A stretch of DNA of 64,000 nucleotides from Anoxybacteroides tepidamans (GCF_014201465.1 NZ_JACHEP010000002.1:62001-126000), one strand, 5' to 3'; shown: positions 18,871 through 28,027, counted from the first letter of the stretch. A program made the numbers and translations. Notes: generated from the sequence alone by a model not told the origin.

Positions 18871-19302
18871 TTAATGGTGACAACCGCAACCATGGTTTTT
18901 GATTTGTGCGCCTGTTTCGCCGCGCAACAAGTCACCGCCAGTAGAAGTAATGATTTCATCGGTGACGGTTTTTGAAATCGTAGAAGCGACTAGTTGCAAA
19001 AGATCGTTCACTTCCATTTGCGACTGCTGGAATTCATCGACAATCGGAATTTGCGAAAGCTGTTCGTAAATCGCATCGATTTCCGCTTCTACTTTTTTCA
19101 GCGCTTCGTGTTTGCCGTAATGTTGCAAGTTGACGGCTTGTTTTTGCAGCGACTTAATTTGCTGGATCATTGCACGCACTTTTTCGTTTTGATTAATTTT
19201 TTCTTCCGCGCGTTTGAAAAAATCCACTTCTTCCGTTTCGGCGATCATTTTCGCCAATTCTTTCGCCTGCGCTAAAATATCATCTCTTGTGTATTTTGCC
19301 AT
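18871..19302 (-). CDS. ricA: RicA (YmcA), Fe-S component of the RNase Y-interacting Ric complex
   Basis: With RicF and RicT it binds RNase Y and steers mRNA processing; in B. subtilis it is needed for biofilm formation, competence and sporulation. The 143 residues align end to end with B. subtilis YmcA (blocks AKMIAETEEVDFFKRAE, LQKQAVNLQHY, QMEVNDLLQLVASTIS, IITSTGGDLLRGETG). It is largely helical. The extreme C-terminus is HGCGCHH, a Cys/His cluster that could ligand a metal; the known Ric complex carries 4Fe-4S clusters. It starts one base after the miaB stop codon and is surely co-transcribed. RNase Y is encoded about 7 kb upstream. Confidence 0.94.
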   Translation of the reverse strand: MAKYTRDDILAQAKELAKMIAETEEVDFFKRAEEKINQNEKVRAMIQQIKSLQKQAVNLQHYGKHEALKKVEAEIDAIYEQLSQIPIVDEFQQSQMEVNDLLQLVASTISKTVTDEIITSTGGDLLRGETGAQIKNHGCGCHH

Positions 19303-19303
19303 C

Positions 19304-20875
19304 TTATTTCACCTCGATCGCTTCTTCTACCATTTCTCCGTTCAATGTCCATGTTTTCGCTTCTGTAATGCGCACTTTCACAAGCTTGCCGATGGACGAT
19401 TTCGGGCCTGTGAAGTTGACGAGCTTGTTTTTGCGCGTATAACCCGCAAGGACATCCGGATTGTTTTTGCTTTCGCCTTCTACTAATACTTCGACAATCT
19501 TGCCTTCATATTCCTTCAATTTTTTCGCAGAAATTTCATTGACGAGCGCATTTAAACGTTGCAGGCGTTCTTTTTTCACTTCCATCGGCACGTTATCTTC
19601 CATTTTGGCTGCTGGCGTTCCTTCGCGCGGCGAGTAAATGAACGTATACGCCGAATCAAATTCGACTTCACGGTAAAGCGATAACGTTTCTTCAAATTGT
19701 TCTTCCGTTTCGTTCGGGAAGCCGACGATAATGTCGGTTGTTAACGAAACATCCGGAATCGCCGCTTTAATTTTGCGGACAAGCTCTAAATATTGTTCAC
19801 GCGTATATTTGCGCGCCATCATCTTCAACACTTCTGTGCTTCCAGATTGAACAGGCAAATGAATGTGTTCAACTAAGTTGCCGCCTTTTGCGAGCACTTC
19901 AATTAAGCGGTCATCAAAATCGCGCGGATGGCTCGTTGTAAAGCGAATGCGCGCAATATCAATTTTGCGGAGTTCGTCCATTAAATCGCCGAGGCCGTAT
20001 TTCATATCGGTAAAATCTTTGCCGTAAGCGTTCACGTTTTGGCCGAGAAGCGTAATTTCTTTATATCCTTGGGCGGCAAGATGGCGCACTTCTTGAATGA
20101 TGTCTTCCGGACGGCGGCTGCGCTCTTTCCCGCGCGTATAAGGGACGATACAGTACGTACAGAATTTGTCACAGCCGTACATAATGTTGACCCATGCTTT
20201 AATGTTGCCTTTGCGTACTTTCGGAAGGTTTTCGATCACGTCGCCTTCTTTCGACCATACTTCGACGACCATTTCCTTCGACATATACGCTTCTTTTAAA
20301 ATATACGGCAAACGGTGAATGTTGTGTGTGCCAAAAATCATGTCGACATATTGATATTGTTTTAAAATTTTGTTTACAACGGATTCTTCTTGGGACATAC
20401 AGCCGCACACGCCAAGAAGCAAATCCGGATTATTTTGTTTAAGCGGTTTTAAGTGCCCGATTTCGCCAAACACTTTATTTTCCGCATTTTCACGGATGGC
20501 ACACGTGTTCAGCAAAATGACATTCGCGTCTTCCGGACGGTCCGTCGGCTCGTACCCAAGCGCCATAAAGATGCCAGCCATAACTTCCGTGTCATGTTCG
20601 TTCATTTGGCAGCCATATGTGCGGATGTAAAATTTGCGTCCATTCCCCATGCCGCGAAATTCTTCCGGAATCGTAAAGTCTTTATGATATTTGACTTCTT
20701 CTTTGCCGCGTTTTTTTGCTTCTTTTAAGCTCGGTGGAATAAAAACCGTCGAGAAATATTTCTCATAATCTTTGCTCGTTTTTTGCTTTAATACATCCAA
20801 AGCGGATTTTTTGTCCGTTGGATGATCAGCTGTTTGAATGTTCCCTGTTTGTTCTAATCGTTGTTTTTCGTTCAT
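19304..20875 (-). CDS. miaB: tRNA-2-methylthio-N6-dimethylallyladenosine synthase MiaB
   Basis: Radical-SAM methylthiotransferase acting on i6A37 made by MiaA. The N-terminal UPF0004 domain has its three cluster cysteines in [22 protein letters not shown] and [10 protein letters not shown]. The radical-SAM triad GCDKFCTYC is near residue 235. A C-terminal TRAM domain spans about 440-505. At 523 residues it is slightly longer than B. subtilis MiaB (509), mainly in a Lys/Glu-rich N-terminal extension of about 70 residues. A sigma-A promoter lies upstream, so miaB-ricA is a separate unit from the korAB operon. Confidence 0.97.
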   Translation of the reverse strand: MNEKQRLEQTGNIQTADHPTDKKSALDVLKQKTSKDYEKYFSTVFIPPSLKEAKKRGKEEVKYHKDFTIPEEFRGMGNGRKFYIRTYGCQMNEHDTEVMAGIFMALGYEPTDRPEDANVILLNTCAIRENAENKVFGEIGHLKPLKQNNPDLLLGVCGCMSQEESVVNKILKQYQYVDMIFGTHNIHRLPYILKEAYMSKEMVVEVWSKEGDVIENLPKVRKGNIKAWVNIMYGCDKFCTYCIVPYTRGKERSRRPEDIIQEVRHLAAQGYKEITLLGQNVNAYGKDFTDMKYGLGDLMDELRKIDIARIRFTTSHPRDFDDRLIEVLAKGGNLVEHIHLPVQSGSTEVLKMMARKYTREQYLELVRKIKAAIPDVSLTTDIIVGFPNETEEQFEETLSLYREVEFDSAYTFIYSPREGTPAAKMEDNVPMEVKKERLQRLNALVNEISAKKLKEYEGKIVEVLVEGESKNNPDVLAGYTRKNKLVNFTGPKSSIGKLVKVRITEAKTWTLNGEMVEEAIEVK

Positions 20876-20922
20876 ATAACCATCTCCTTTCTATCTTTTC
20901 AAACGAATTGGCACACTATCAT

Positions 20923-20951
20923 AGTATATAATTTGTGCGCGCGTGAAACAA
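20923..20951 (-). promoter_or_regulatory. sigma-A promoter of miaB-ricA
   Basis: TTGTTT (20946-20951), 17-base spacer, TATACT (20923-20928) on the minus strand, about 48 bases before the miaB start. Confidence 0.65.
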
Positions 20952-21003
20952 TAGCGTTCATAAAATTGTTATTCAAGGTTATCCCCGAACAGCTTATAGT
21001 AAC

Positions 21004-21045
21004 AAAAAACTCCTAAACAGGCAATACCCGTCTAGGAGTTTTTTG
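21004..21045 (-). terminator. terminator of korAB (bidirectional in form)
   Basis: AAAAAACTCCTA pairs with TAGGAGTTTTTT (21010-21015 with 21033-21038 at the core) around a short inner stem. It lies 7 bases past the korB stop. Confidence 0.8.
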
Positions 21046-21051
21046 TTTCCA

Positions 21052-21918
21052 TTACATAAATTCAGCAACTAGCTGATCAAATTTTTCTTTGCTTAATTGA
21101 AGGTCCGCATGAGCAAGCGGTGTTTCGCTGTAGCCGTGGATAAGGTCTTGGTACGATTTTTGTTCTTTATTTTGATAAATAAGCCCTGTCACAAGTCCTT
21201 TATGTTTCATTAATGTTTGCATCGCCATGTCACGATTGGATGGATCATAGCCTTCGATCGTGCTCAAGCTGACTAAGTGTTCTTTGAACCAGTCATATGT
21301 GTTCACTTTGTTATATGTGACGCAAGGGCTGAATACGTTAATTAAAGAAAAGCCTTTATGTTTAATACCTTCTTCAATGAGCTGAGTCAATTCTTTTAAA
21401 TCGCTTGAGAAGCTTTGTGCGACAAACGTTGCACCTGCGCTTAGTGCCATTTCCATAATGGAAAGGGCTGGCTCTACTGATCCTTGCGGTGTGCTTTTCG
21501 TTTTAAAGCCGACATCGCTTCGCGGTGATGTTTGGCCTTTCGTTAATCCGTAAATTTGGTTATCCATGACGATATACGTAATGTCGATGTTGCGGCGGAT
21601 CGCATGAATCGTATGCCCCATCCCGATCGCAAATCCGTCTCCGTCTCCTCCTGCCGCAATGACGGTTAAGTCGCGGTTCGCCATTTTCACGCCTTGCGCA
21701 ATCGGCAATGCACGGCCGTGAATGCCGTGAAAACCGTAAGAATGAATGTAACCGGAAATACGTCCGGAACAGCCGATTCCAGAAATAACCGCTAATTGAT
21801 GCGGCTCTAAGCCGACGTTAGCCGCCGCACGCTGAATCGCTGCTTGAACAGAGAAATCGCCACAGCCTGGACACCAGTTCGGTTTCACGTCATTACGAAA
21901 ATCCTTAAACGTCGCCAT
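21052..21918 (-). CDS. korB: 2-oxoacid:ferredoxin oxidoreductase, beta subunit
   Basis: Thiamine-diphosphate subunit of a KorAB-type enzyme that decarboxylates a 2-oxoacid (probably 2-oxoglutarate) to the acyl-CoA with reduction of ferredoxin. WCPGCGDF near residue 15, GIGCSGR and FSPCVTYN supply the cluster cysteines. GDGDGFAIG followed by NQIYGLTKGQ is the TPP/Mg motif. The start is ATG 21918; an upstream in-frame ATG (21939) lies inside korA and contains the AAGGAG site. The length (288) fits KorB without an extra ferredoxin domain, so a separate ferredoxin is required. Substrate choice between 2-oxoglutarate and pyruvate is inferred, not proven. Confidence 0.9.
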   Translation of the reverse strand: MATFKDFRNDVKPNWCPGCGDFSVQAAIQRAAANVGLEPHQLAVISGIGCSGRISGYIHSYGFHGIHGRALPIAQGVKMANRDLTVIAAGGDGDGFAIGMGHTIHAIRRNIDITYIVMDNQIYGLTKGQTSPRSDVGFKTKSTPQGSVEPALSIMEMALSAGATFVAQSFSSDLKELTQLIEEGIKHKGFSLINVFSPCVTYNKVNTYDWFKEHLVSLSTIEGYDPSNRDMAMQTLMKHKGLVTGLIYQNKEQKSYQDLIHGYSETPLAHADLQLSKEKFDQLVAEFM

Positions 21919-21920
21919 GA

Positions 21921-23657
21921 TTATAACAACTCCTTGCATTTTGTATAAACTTCGTTCGGTAAGAATGGGTTGCCGTCATATTTTAAGATGCTCGAAATTT
22001 TTTCGGCATGTCCAACGTTCATTTTTAAAAGGTTGGCCAATTGACCTGTTGCGTTATGTTCCACGACGATGACTTTTTTCGCTGCTTGTACAAGCGGTAA
22101 TACTTCGTCTGTCGGGAACGGATGAACGAGACGGATGTGTGCATGGTTCACTTTGAAGCCTTCCAATTCAAGACGTTCCATCGCTTCTTCAATCGCCCCG
22201 CGCGTCGAGTTAAAACCGACGATCAATACATCTGCTTCTTCGTGTTTGACTTGTTTGTAAACCGGCATGTTAAATTTAAGATGTTGCAACTTCCGTAAAC
22301 GTTTGTCCATTTGCGCTTTACGATTCGCCGCAACTTCTGATGGTTTTCCTGTTTCCGCATGCTCGACGCCTGTGACATGATGGATGCCGTTTGGCGTTCC
22401 AGGGAGCACGCGTGGAGAAATGCCATCTTCTGTCACTTCATATCGTTTGAAATACTCTTTATCTGGAAGAGTTGGCAGCTCTCCTGTCAACAACTTACCT
22501 CGGCGAATTTCGATTTTATCATACTCAAGTGGCTCAACCGTTTGTTTTCCGAGCGAAAGTTGTAAGTCGGATAAAACGATGACCGGACATTGATATTCTT
22601 CTGCCAAGTTAAACGCTTCTACCATATCATAAAACGCTTCTTGCACTGTGCTTGGCGCTATGACGATTTTTGGAATCTCCCCGTGCGTTCCGTAAATGAT
22701 CGCCATTAAGTCTGATTGTTCTTGTTTTGTTGGCAACCCCGTACTTGGACCGCCGCGCTGCGTATCAACAATGACGACTGGCGTTTCCGTCATTCCGGCA
22801 AGACCGATCGCCTCCATCATTAATGAAAGACCTGGACCTGCTGATGCAGTTAATGTGCGCACCCCTGCATAGTTCGCACCGATCGCCATCGTACAAGCAG
22901 CGATTTCATCTTCTGTTTGAATGACGGCACCGCCTAACGATGGGAGTTTTTTAATTAAGTATTCCATAATTTCGGATGCTGGGGTAATCGGGTAAGCAGC
23001 CATAAAGCGGGCACCGCCGGCAAGCGCTCCTAGTGCAATTGCGTCGTTGCCGATCATGTACATGCGCTTTTTACCGTCCGCTTTCTCCAACTTCATCGTT
23101 TGGATACTATCACCAAGTTGCTCTTTCATAAACTGAGCGCCTGCTCGAAGCGCTTCCATATTTTTTTCTACCACTTGCTGCCCCTTGCGACCGAAAATTT
23201 CCTCCACTACCTCTTGATACACGTCGATGTCAAGACCAAGTACCGCACTGGAAGCACCGACCGCGACCATGTTTTTCATGAGCGATGTTCCTAAATTCGT
23301 GGCGATATCTGTGAATGGAACCGCATACAAAGTTACATTCGAACCGTCCGGAATCGTCGGATTAAATTTCGCATCCGCAATGACAATGCCTCCATCGTGT
23401 AGCTCATGAAAGTTGAAATCAATCGTCTCTTGGTCAAAAGCTACTAATATATCAAGATCGTCGGCAATCGAACGAACTTGTGTTGTACTTACACGAATTT
23501 TGTTGTTCGTATGCCCGCCTTTAATGCGGGAAGAAAAATGACGATAACCGTACAAATAATAACCTAAGCGGTTTAAAGCAATGGAGAATATTTCACCGGT
23601 ACTTTCGATACCTTCCCCTTGTTGTCCTCCAACTTTCCATGAAAGTTGACTAATCAT
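21921..23657 (-). CDS. korA: 2-oxoacid:ferredoxin oxidoreductase, fused gamma-alpha subunit
   Basis: 578-residue KorA. The N-terminal about 185 residues are the gamma domain (VGGQQGEGIESTGEIF, RIKGGHTNNKIRVS), fused to the pyrimidine-binding alpha domain (GALAGGARFMAAYPITPASEIMEY) and a C-terminal domain with GFNSTRGAIEEA. Together with korB it forms a complete two-gene enzyme. ATG 23657 follows AAGGGG. B. subtilis 168 lacks this pair at this locus; it is present in many thermophilic and anaerobic-capable Bacillaceae. About 200 non-coding bases separate it from the dipeptidase gene, so it probably has its own promoter. Confidence 0.92.
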   Translation of the reverse strand: MISQLSWKVGGQQGEGIESTGEIFSIALNRLGYYLYGYRHFSSRIKGGHTNNKIRVSTTQVRSIADDLDILVAFDQETIDFNFHELHDGGIVIADAKFNPTIPDGSNVTLYAVPFTDIATNLGTSLMKNMVAVGASSAVLGLDIDVYQEVVEEIFGRKGQQVVEKNMEALRAGAQFMKEQLGDSIQTMKLEKADGKKRMYMIGNDAIALGALAGGARFMAAYPITPASEIMEYLIKKLPSLGGAVIQTEDEIAACTMAIGANYAGVRTLTASAGPGLSLMMEAIGLAGMTETPVVIVDTQRGGPSTGLPTKQEQSDLMAIIYGTHGEIPKIVIAPSTVQEAFYDMVEAFNLAEEYQCPVIVLSDLQLSLGKQTVEPLEYDKIEIRRGKLLTGELPTLPDKEYFKRYEVTEDGISPRVLPGTPNGIHHVTGVEHAETGKPSEVAANRKAQMDKRLRKLQHLKFNMPVYKQVKHEEADVLIVGFNSTRGAIEEAMERLELEGFKVNHAHIRLVHPFPTDEVLPLVQAAKKVIVVEHNATGQLANLLKMNVGHAEKISSILKYDGNPFLPNEVYTKCKELL

Positions 23658-23734
23658 CTCTTACACCCCTTTAAATTCCATCGATTATAGCGTATGTTTT
23701 CGATTATAAGTGTAGCACTTTTCCGATAAAATCA

Positions 23735-23771
23735 CTAGAATTTCAACCTGTGATTTTTTCAGAAATTTTAG
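23735..23771. promoter_or_regulatory. inverted repeat upstream of korAB
   Basis: CTAGAATTTC (23735-23744) and GAAATTTTAG (23762-23771) form a 10-bp inverted repeat with one mismatch and a 17-base centre. It lies in the 198-base gap between the dipeptidase and korA genes. TATAAT-like boxes occur between it and korA, so it could be an operator, but nothing identifies the regulator. Confidence 0.3.
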
Positions 23772-23855
23772 CATATGGGAATATACTAAACGATTTCATT
23801 CTAGACCTATCGGAAAAAAAATGCAACCCTTTAAGTGAAAAATTATCATTTTCCT

Positions 23856-24776
23856 TTATTGTGGTAAATGTTCATAAAAGTTGCGGAAGAGAAAATGTTC
23901 TACATCGGCTTCTGAATAGCGTTTTTGCAACTCATTGATTAAGTTTTCGTAGCAGCGAACATTTTCTAAACCTGCCACTGTTTCTTCAATTCCATCAAAA
24001 TCAGAGCCAAACCCGACATGACGAGCTCCTCCCAATGAACAAACGTGCTCTAAATGACGAAGAACATCTGAAATGGTCGCATGTTCTGTTTTCTTTGTTA
24101 CAAAATACGGAACAAATGTGATCCCCATTACTCCATTTTTTTGAATTAATGCTTCTATTTGTTCGTTACGCAAATTACGAGGATGTGGGCAGAGAACGTG
24201 CGCATTCGAATGCGAAGCGATTGGAAACTGGGCAATTTCAATCGCATCCCAAAACGCTTTTTCGGACAAATGTGAAACGTCCGTCCACCGTTTCGCTTCA
24301 TTGAGTTGAACAATCACTTGCTTGCCAAATTTCGTTAAACCAGCTCCGCGCTCTTCCCATGCTCCGTCGGCAACGGCATTCGCCCAGTTCCATGTAAGAC
24401 CTACTGAAATAACTCCAAGGCGCAGCAATGTTTTTAGTTTGACGAGATTCGTTCCGATCGCTTCGCATCCTTCAAGCGTTAACATCGCTCCGATTTCGTG
24501 TTCAGCTAAGGAAGCGATATCGGCTTTCGTCCGAACGAATTTCATATCGGGAAAACGGGAGATTTGTTCAAAAAACAAATCAACCATTTCTAACGCAACG
24601 ATAAAACGCGATTCTTCCGGAACGTTTTCTGGAATATAAATCGCAAAACATTGCACTTTGCTTTTTGCTTTTGCAAGCGATTGAAACGTAACATGAAGCT
24701 CTTGACTATCTTCAAATGACAGCGAGCGATTTCTCCATAGTTTCATTAACGCATCACAATGAGCATCAAAAATCAT
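23856..24776 (-). CDS. membrane dipeptidase-family zinc peptidase (M19)
   Basis: Metal-dependent dipeptidase of the renal dipeptidase fold (TIM barrel). Metal ligands: the HCD of DAHCDAL at residues 4-10, the Glu of LTLEGCEAI, the His of DVSHLSEKAFWD, and SHSNAH. The late motif GFGSDFDGIEET is diagnostic. At 306 residues it is the usual bacterial length; no signal peptide is seen, so it is cytoplasmic. ATG 24776 follows GGGGGGAG. It lies just downstream of the spoVS terminator and precedes korA. The physiological dipeptide is unknown. Confidence 0.92.
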   Translation of the reverse strand: MIFDAHCDALMKLWRNRSLSFEDSQELHVTFQSLAKAKSKVQCFAIYIPENVPEESRFIVALEMVDLFFEQISRFPDMKFVRTKADIASLAEHEIGAMLTLEGCEAIGTNLVKLKTLLRLGVISVGLTWNWANAVADGAWEERGAGLTKFGKQVIVQLNEAKRWTDVSHLSEKAFWDAIEIAQFPIASHSNAHVLCPHPRNLRNEQIEALIQKNGVMGITFVPYFVTKKTEHATISDVLRHLEHVCSLGGARHVGFGSDFDGIEETVAGLENVRCYENLINELQKRYSEADVEHFLFRNFYEHLPQ

Positions 24777-24792
24777 ATGCGACTCCCCCCGT

Positions 24793-24830
24793 CAACAAAA
24801 TAAAATAACCTGTTTGAAAGCAAACAGGTT
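24793..24830 (-). terminator. terminator of spoVS
   Basis: A 10-bp perfect stem AACCTGTTTG/CAAACAGGTT (24807-24816 with 24821-24830, 4-base loop) followed by TATTTTATTTTG on the minus strand. Confidence 0.85.
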
Positions 24831-24848
24831 ATGCTATCATTGGACCGA

Positions 24849-25109
24849 TTAGCGAGGCTCAACGATCAATTTAATCGCTGTACGCTCCTCGCCATCAATG
24901 ATAATATCTGTGAATGCAGGAATACAAATAAGGTCTACTCCGCTCGGTGCCACAAATCCTCGTGCGATCGCTACGGCCTTAACGGCTTGGTTTAATGCAC
25001 CTGCGCCGATCGCCTGAATTTCGGCAGCTCCACGTTCGCGCAATACTCCAGCAAGTGCACCAGCTACAGAGTTAGGGTTCGATTTTGCTGAAACTTTTAA
25101 TATTTCCAT
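24849..25109 (-). CDS. spoVS: stage V sporulation protein S
   Basis: Alba-like small protein of 86 residues, extremely conserved: I see essentially the B. subtilis sequence (VSAKSNPNSVAGALAGVLRE; GAGALNQAVKAVAIARGFV; IKLIVEPR). It affects septation, sporulation and coat assembly; the proposed nucleic-acid-binding role is from structure. ATG 25109 follows AGGAGG. A sigma-H-type promoter upstream matches its known regulation in B. subtilis. Confidence 0.98.
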   Translation of the reverse strand: MEILKVSAKSNPNSVAGALAGVLRERGAAEIQAIGAGALNQAVKAVAIARGFVAPSGVDLICIPAFTDIIIDGEERTAIKLIVEPR

Positions 25110-25167
25110 TCCTAGTTCCTCCTTAATTTCCGCAATGATGGATTCATTATCAACTCATTGTTACTAT

Positions 25168-25192
25168 ATTCACTGTTTTGACAAGTATTCCT
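25168..25192 (-). promoter_or_regulatory. candidate sigma-H promoter of spoVS
   Basis: AGGAATA (25186-25192), 14-base spacer, GAAT (25168-25171) on the minus strand fits RNAGGAWWW-N11/14-NGAAT. spoVS of B. subtilis is known to be sigma-H dependent. Confidence 0.65.
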
Positions 25193-25234
25193 GCTAAAAC
25201 AAAAAATATTTTTTAAAAATTCGTAAAAAGTTGA

Positions 25235-26032
25235 TTATTCAAAATAAGGATAATCATCGTTGATGATAATGCGTTCAATCGTTTTCGCTTTCCCGCTTTT
25301 TTGATCAATCTCAATTAACACCGCATTCAGCTGACTCCTTCCTTCCGTCACTTCAAAGCGAATCGGAAGAGATGTCAAAAATTTTCTCAATACTGCTTCC
25401 CGATCGACACCTAAAATGCCGTCATATGGGCCAGTCATGCCGACGTCTGTCATGTAGGCGGTTCCTTTCGGTAAAATGCGAGCATCCGCTGTTTGTACGT
25501 GCGTATGCGTGCCGATCACGGCGGAAACACGCCCATCTAAATACCATCCCATTGCTTGTTTCTCACTTGTCGCTTCTGCATGAAAATCGACAAAAATAAT
25601 AGGTGTGCGCTCGGATGCTTCGGCAATCAGCTCATCGGCTTTTTTAAACGGACAATCAATCGCCGGTAAAAATGTCCTTCCTTGCAAGTTAATAATTGCG
25701 ACTTCGAGTTGGTCCGTTTGCACGTATATGATTCCTTTTCCGGGTGTCCCCTCTGGAAAATTAGCTGGACGGACTAACGATTTCGCTTCATCGATAAATT
25801 CAAAAATGTCACGGTTGTCCCACGTATGGTTCCCGAGCGTCACCGCATGAACTCCTTGATCAAGGAAGTTTCGGTATATTTTATTTGTAATTCCTTTTCC
25901 TCCTGCAGCGTTTTCGCCGTTGATAATGATGATGTTTGGCTTATGTTTTGCTTTTAACTTCGGAAGGTATTGTTCGACCATTTTTCGCCCTGGTGATCCG
26001 ACAACATCTCCAATAAACAACAATTTCATCAT
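25235..26032 (-). CDS. ymdB: metallophosphoesterase YmdB
   Basis: Calcineurin-like phosphodiesterase that hydrolyses 2',3'-cyclic nucleotides in vitro and influences biofilm and motility choice in B. subtilis. Metal motifs: FIGDVVGSPGR at the N-terminus, INGENAAGGKG, LGNHTWDNRDIF, DFHAEATSEK and GTHTHVQTADARI. 265 residues (B. subtilis 264). Two adjacent ATGs (26032, 26029) both fit the AAAGGG site; the second gives the better spacing. Downstream of rny but separated by a strong terminator, so it is probably transcribed separately. Confidence 0.96.
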   Translation of the reverse strand: MMKLLFIGDVVGSPGRKMVEQYLPKLKAKHKPNIIIINGENAAGGKGITNKIYRNFLDQGVHAVTLGNHTWDNRDIFEFIDEAKSLVRPANFPEGTPGKGIIYVQTDQLEVAIINLQGRTFLPAIDCPFKKADELIAEASERTPIIFVDFHAEATSEKQAMGWYLDGRVSAVIGTHTHVQTADARILPKGTAYMTDVGMTGPYDGILGVDREAVLRKFLTSLPIRFEVTEGRSQLNAVLIEIDQKSGKAKTIERIIINDDYPYFE

Positions 26033-26082
26033 ATAACCCTTTCTAAGCTTGGAGTTTTGCTAGTTCAAGTTTGTCACAAAAT

Positions 26083-26115
26083 GAAAAAAAAATAAAGTGG
26101 CAATGCTGCCACTTT
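26083..26115 (-). terminator. terminator of rny
   Basis: A 9-bp perfect stem (26094-26102 with 26107-26115, 4-base loop) followed by a long T run on the minus strand. The stem shares two bases with the rny stop codon (26114-26116). Confidence 0.9.
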
Positions 26116-27673
26116 ATTTTGCGTATTCGACCGCTCTCGTTTCACGAATCACCGTAATTTTAATGTGTCCCGGATAATCAAGCTCCTCCTCGATGCGCTT
26201 GCGAATATCGCGCGCTAGTCGATGAGCTTCGAGATCATCAATCGCATCCGGTTTTACCATGATTCTCACTTCCCGTCCTGCTTGAATCGCATAAGATTTT
26301 TCGACCCCTTCATACGATTCCGCAATTTCTTCAAGCTTCTCAAGACGGCGAATATAATTTTCTAACGTTTCGCTCCGCGCTCCTGGTCTTGCCGCAGACA
26401 GGGCATCAGCTGCTGCGACGAGCACAGCGATAATCGAGGTTGGTTCCGTGTCGCCGTGGTGGGAAGCAATGCTGTTGATAACAACTGGATGTTCTCTATA
26501 CTTCGTTGCCAACTCCACACCAATTTCCACGTGGCTTCCTTCCACCTCATGGTCAATCGCTTTTCCGATGTCATGAAGAAGCCCCGCCCGTCTTGCGAGC
26601 ATTTCGTCTTCGCCTAGTTCAGCGGCCATCAGCCCCGCCAAAAAGGCGACTTCCATCGAGTGCTTCAACACGTTTTGACCGTAGCTTGTCCGGAATTTTA
26701 GACGCCCTAAAATTTTTATTAAATCCGGGTGCAGTCCGTGAACACCTACTTCAAACGTTGTTTGCTCTCCGACTTCGCGAATATGTTCATCCACTTCTCG
26801 TCTTGCTTTTTCAACCATTTCTTCAATTCGTGCCGGATGAATACGCCCATCTTGAACAAGTTTATCTAAAGCAAGTCTAGCAGTTTCGCGGCGAATCGGG
26901 TCAAATCCAGATAAAATGACCGCTTCCGGCGTATCATCGATAATGAGATCGATACCCGTTAACGTTTCAAGTGTGCGAATGTTACGTCCTTCGCGGCCTA
27001 TAATCCGGCCTTTCATTTCATCATTCGGCAAGTTCACAACCGATACGGTCGTTTCTGCTACATGGTCAGCCGCACAACGTTGAATAGCAAGCGATAAAAT
27101 TTCTTTTGCTTTCTTATCAGCTTCTTCTTTCGCACGCGTTTCCGCCTCTTTAATCATGACGGCAATTTCGTGTGACAATTCTTTTTCAACACGCTCTAAA
27201 ATAATTTGACGCGCTTCTTCGCGCGTTAAGCTAGAAATACGCTCTAGTTCCGCTTGCTCTTTTTGAACGAGTTCTTCCACTTTGCTTTCCATCTCTTCAA
27301 TATGCTGTTGTTTTTTGTTAAGAGACTCTTCCTTTTTCTCTAAAAGCGCCTCGCGTTTATTCAATGCTTCATCTTTGCGATCGAGATTCTCTTCTTTTTG
27401 CAATAAACGGTTTTCTTGTTTTTGTAGTTCAAGACGGCGGTCGCGAATGTCGCGCTCTGCCTCTGTGCGAAGTTTATGAATCTCATCTTTTGCTTCAAGA
27501 AGCGCTTCTTTTTTTAGTGCATCCGCTTCACGTTTTGCTTCTTCAAGAATTTGGTTGGCCGCCATTTGAGCGCCACCCATTTTTGCCTCTGCAATAGACT
27601 TACGAACAAAAAAGCCAACAACTGCACCGACGACTAGACTAAGCAAAGCGGAGATGACTATATTGACACCCAT
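26114..27673 (-). CDS. rny: ribonuclease Y
   Basis: Membrane-anchored endoribonuclease that initiates mRNA decay and nucleates the degradosome-like network. An N-terminal membrane helix (about residues 2-22) is followed by a long Glu/Lys/Arg coiled coil to about 195. A KH domain ([19 protein letters not shown]) and an HD domain with [10 protein letters not shown] come next. The start is ATG 27673, eight bases after GGAGG; a GTG three codons upstream overlaps that site. A strong sigma-A promoter gives a leader of more than 200 bases with two hairpins. RNase J2, PNPase and RicA, its partners, are encoded in the same window. Confidence 0.97.
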   Translation of the reverse strand: MGVNIVISALLSLVVGAVVGFFVRKSIAEAKMGGAQMAANQILEEAKREADALKKEALLEAKDEIHKLRTEAERDIRDRRLELQKQENRLLQKEENLDRKDEALNKREALLEKKEESLNKKQQHIEEMESKVEELVQKEQAELERISSLTREEARQIILERVEKELSHEIAVMIKEAETRAKEEADKKAKEILSLAIQRCAADHVAETTVSVVNLPNDEMKGRIIGREGRNIRTLETLTGIDLIIDDTPEAVILSGFDPIRRETARLALDKLVQDGRIHPARIEEMVEKARREVDEHIREVGEQTTFEVGVHGLHPDLIKILGRLKFRTSYGQNVLKHSMEVAFLAGLMAAELGEDEMLARRAGLLHDIGKAIDHEVEGSHVEIGVELATKYREHPVVINSIASHHGDTEPTSIIAVLVAAADALSAARPGARSETLENYIRRLEKLEEIAESYEGVEKSYAIQAGREVRIMVKPDAIDDLEAHRLARDIRKRIEEELDYPGHIKITVIRETRAVEYAK

Positions 27674-27773
27674 CCATTTCACCTCCTCTTGCTATAAACT
27701 TGTTTGTTGCTTCATGAATGTCGGCATGTACATTGTTACAATTTCCACATATAGCGCAAAGGCTTTTGTTCTT

Positions 27774-27886
27774 GTTGATGAGTGCCGTGTACACGTAGCA
27801 AGACGTTCATCAACGGAAATTTAACAAAGCGCTCACGCTCAGTACGTCCGATTCAAACTGTTTCATCGTAAATTTAAGGATGAAAC
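27774..27886 (-). promoter_or_regulatory. structured 5' leader of rny
   Basis: Between the promoter and rny lie two stems: GTTTCATC (27860-27867) with GATGAAAC (27879-27886), and GTTGATGA (27774-27781) with TCATCAAC (27807-27814), the latter enclosing a CGTGTACACG palindrome. Most of the 350-base gap between recA and rny is this leader. No open reading frame in it is convincing. Confidence 0.5.
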
Positions 27887-27921
27887 CCGGACCTTCACTT
27901 TTTTGTAAAATATACATGTTC

Positions 27922-27950
27922 ATTTTAAAGGTGGTAACATTTATTGTCAA
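27922..27950 (-). promoter_or_regulatory. sigma-A promoter of rny
   Basis: A perfect -35 TTGACA (27945-27950), 17-base spacer, and TAAAAT (27922-27927) on the minus strand. This is the strongest promoter match in the window. Confidence 0.8.
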
Positions 27951-27981
27951 GATAATAAGCATTACAATATGACGGAATGTT

Positions 27982-28024
27982 TTAAAAACAAGAAGAGACC
28001 GGCATGTTGCGGTCTCTTCTTGTT
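27982..28024 (-). terminator. terminator of recA
   Basis: A 14-bp perfect stem (27987-28000 with 28011-28024, 10-base loop) with a TTTTTAAAA tail on the minus strand, a few bases past the recA stop. Confidence 0.85.
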
Positions 28025-28027
28025 TCA

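Noticed and set aside
20876-21051. Possible riboswitch or T-box between miaB and korB
   Set aside because: Only a terminator and a sigma-A promoter are visible; no conserved riboswitch core was recognised here or upstream of asd, dapA or nupN.
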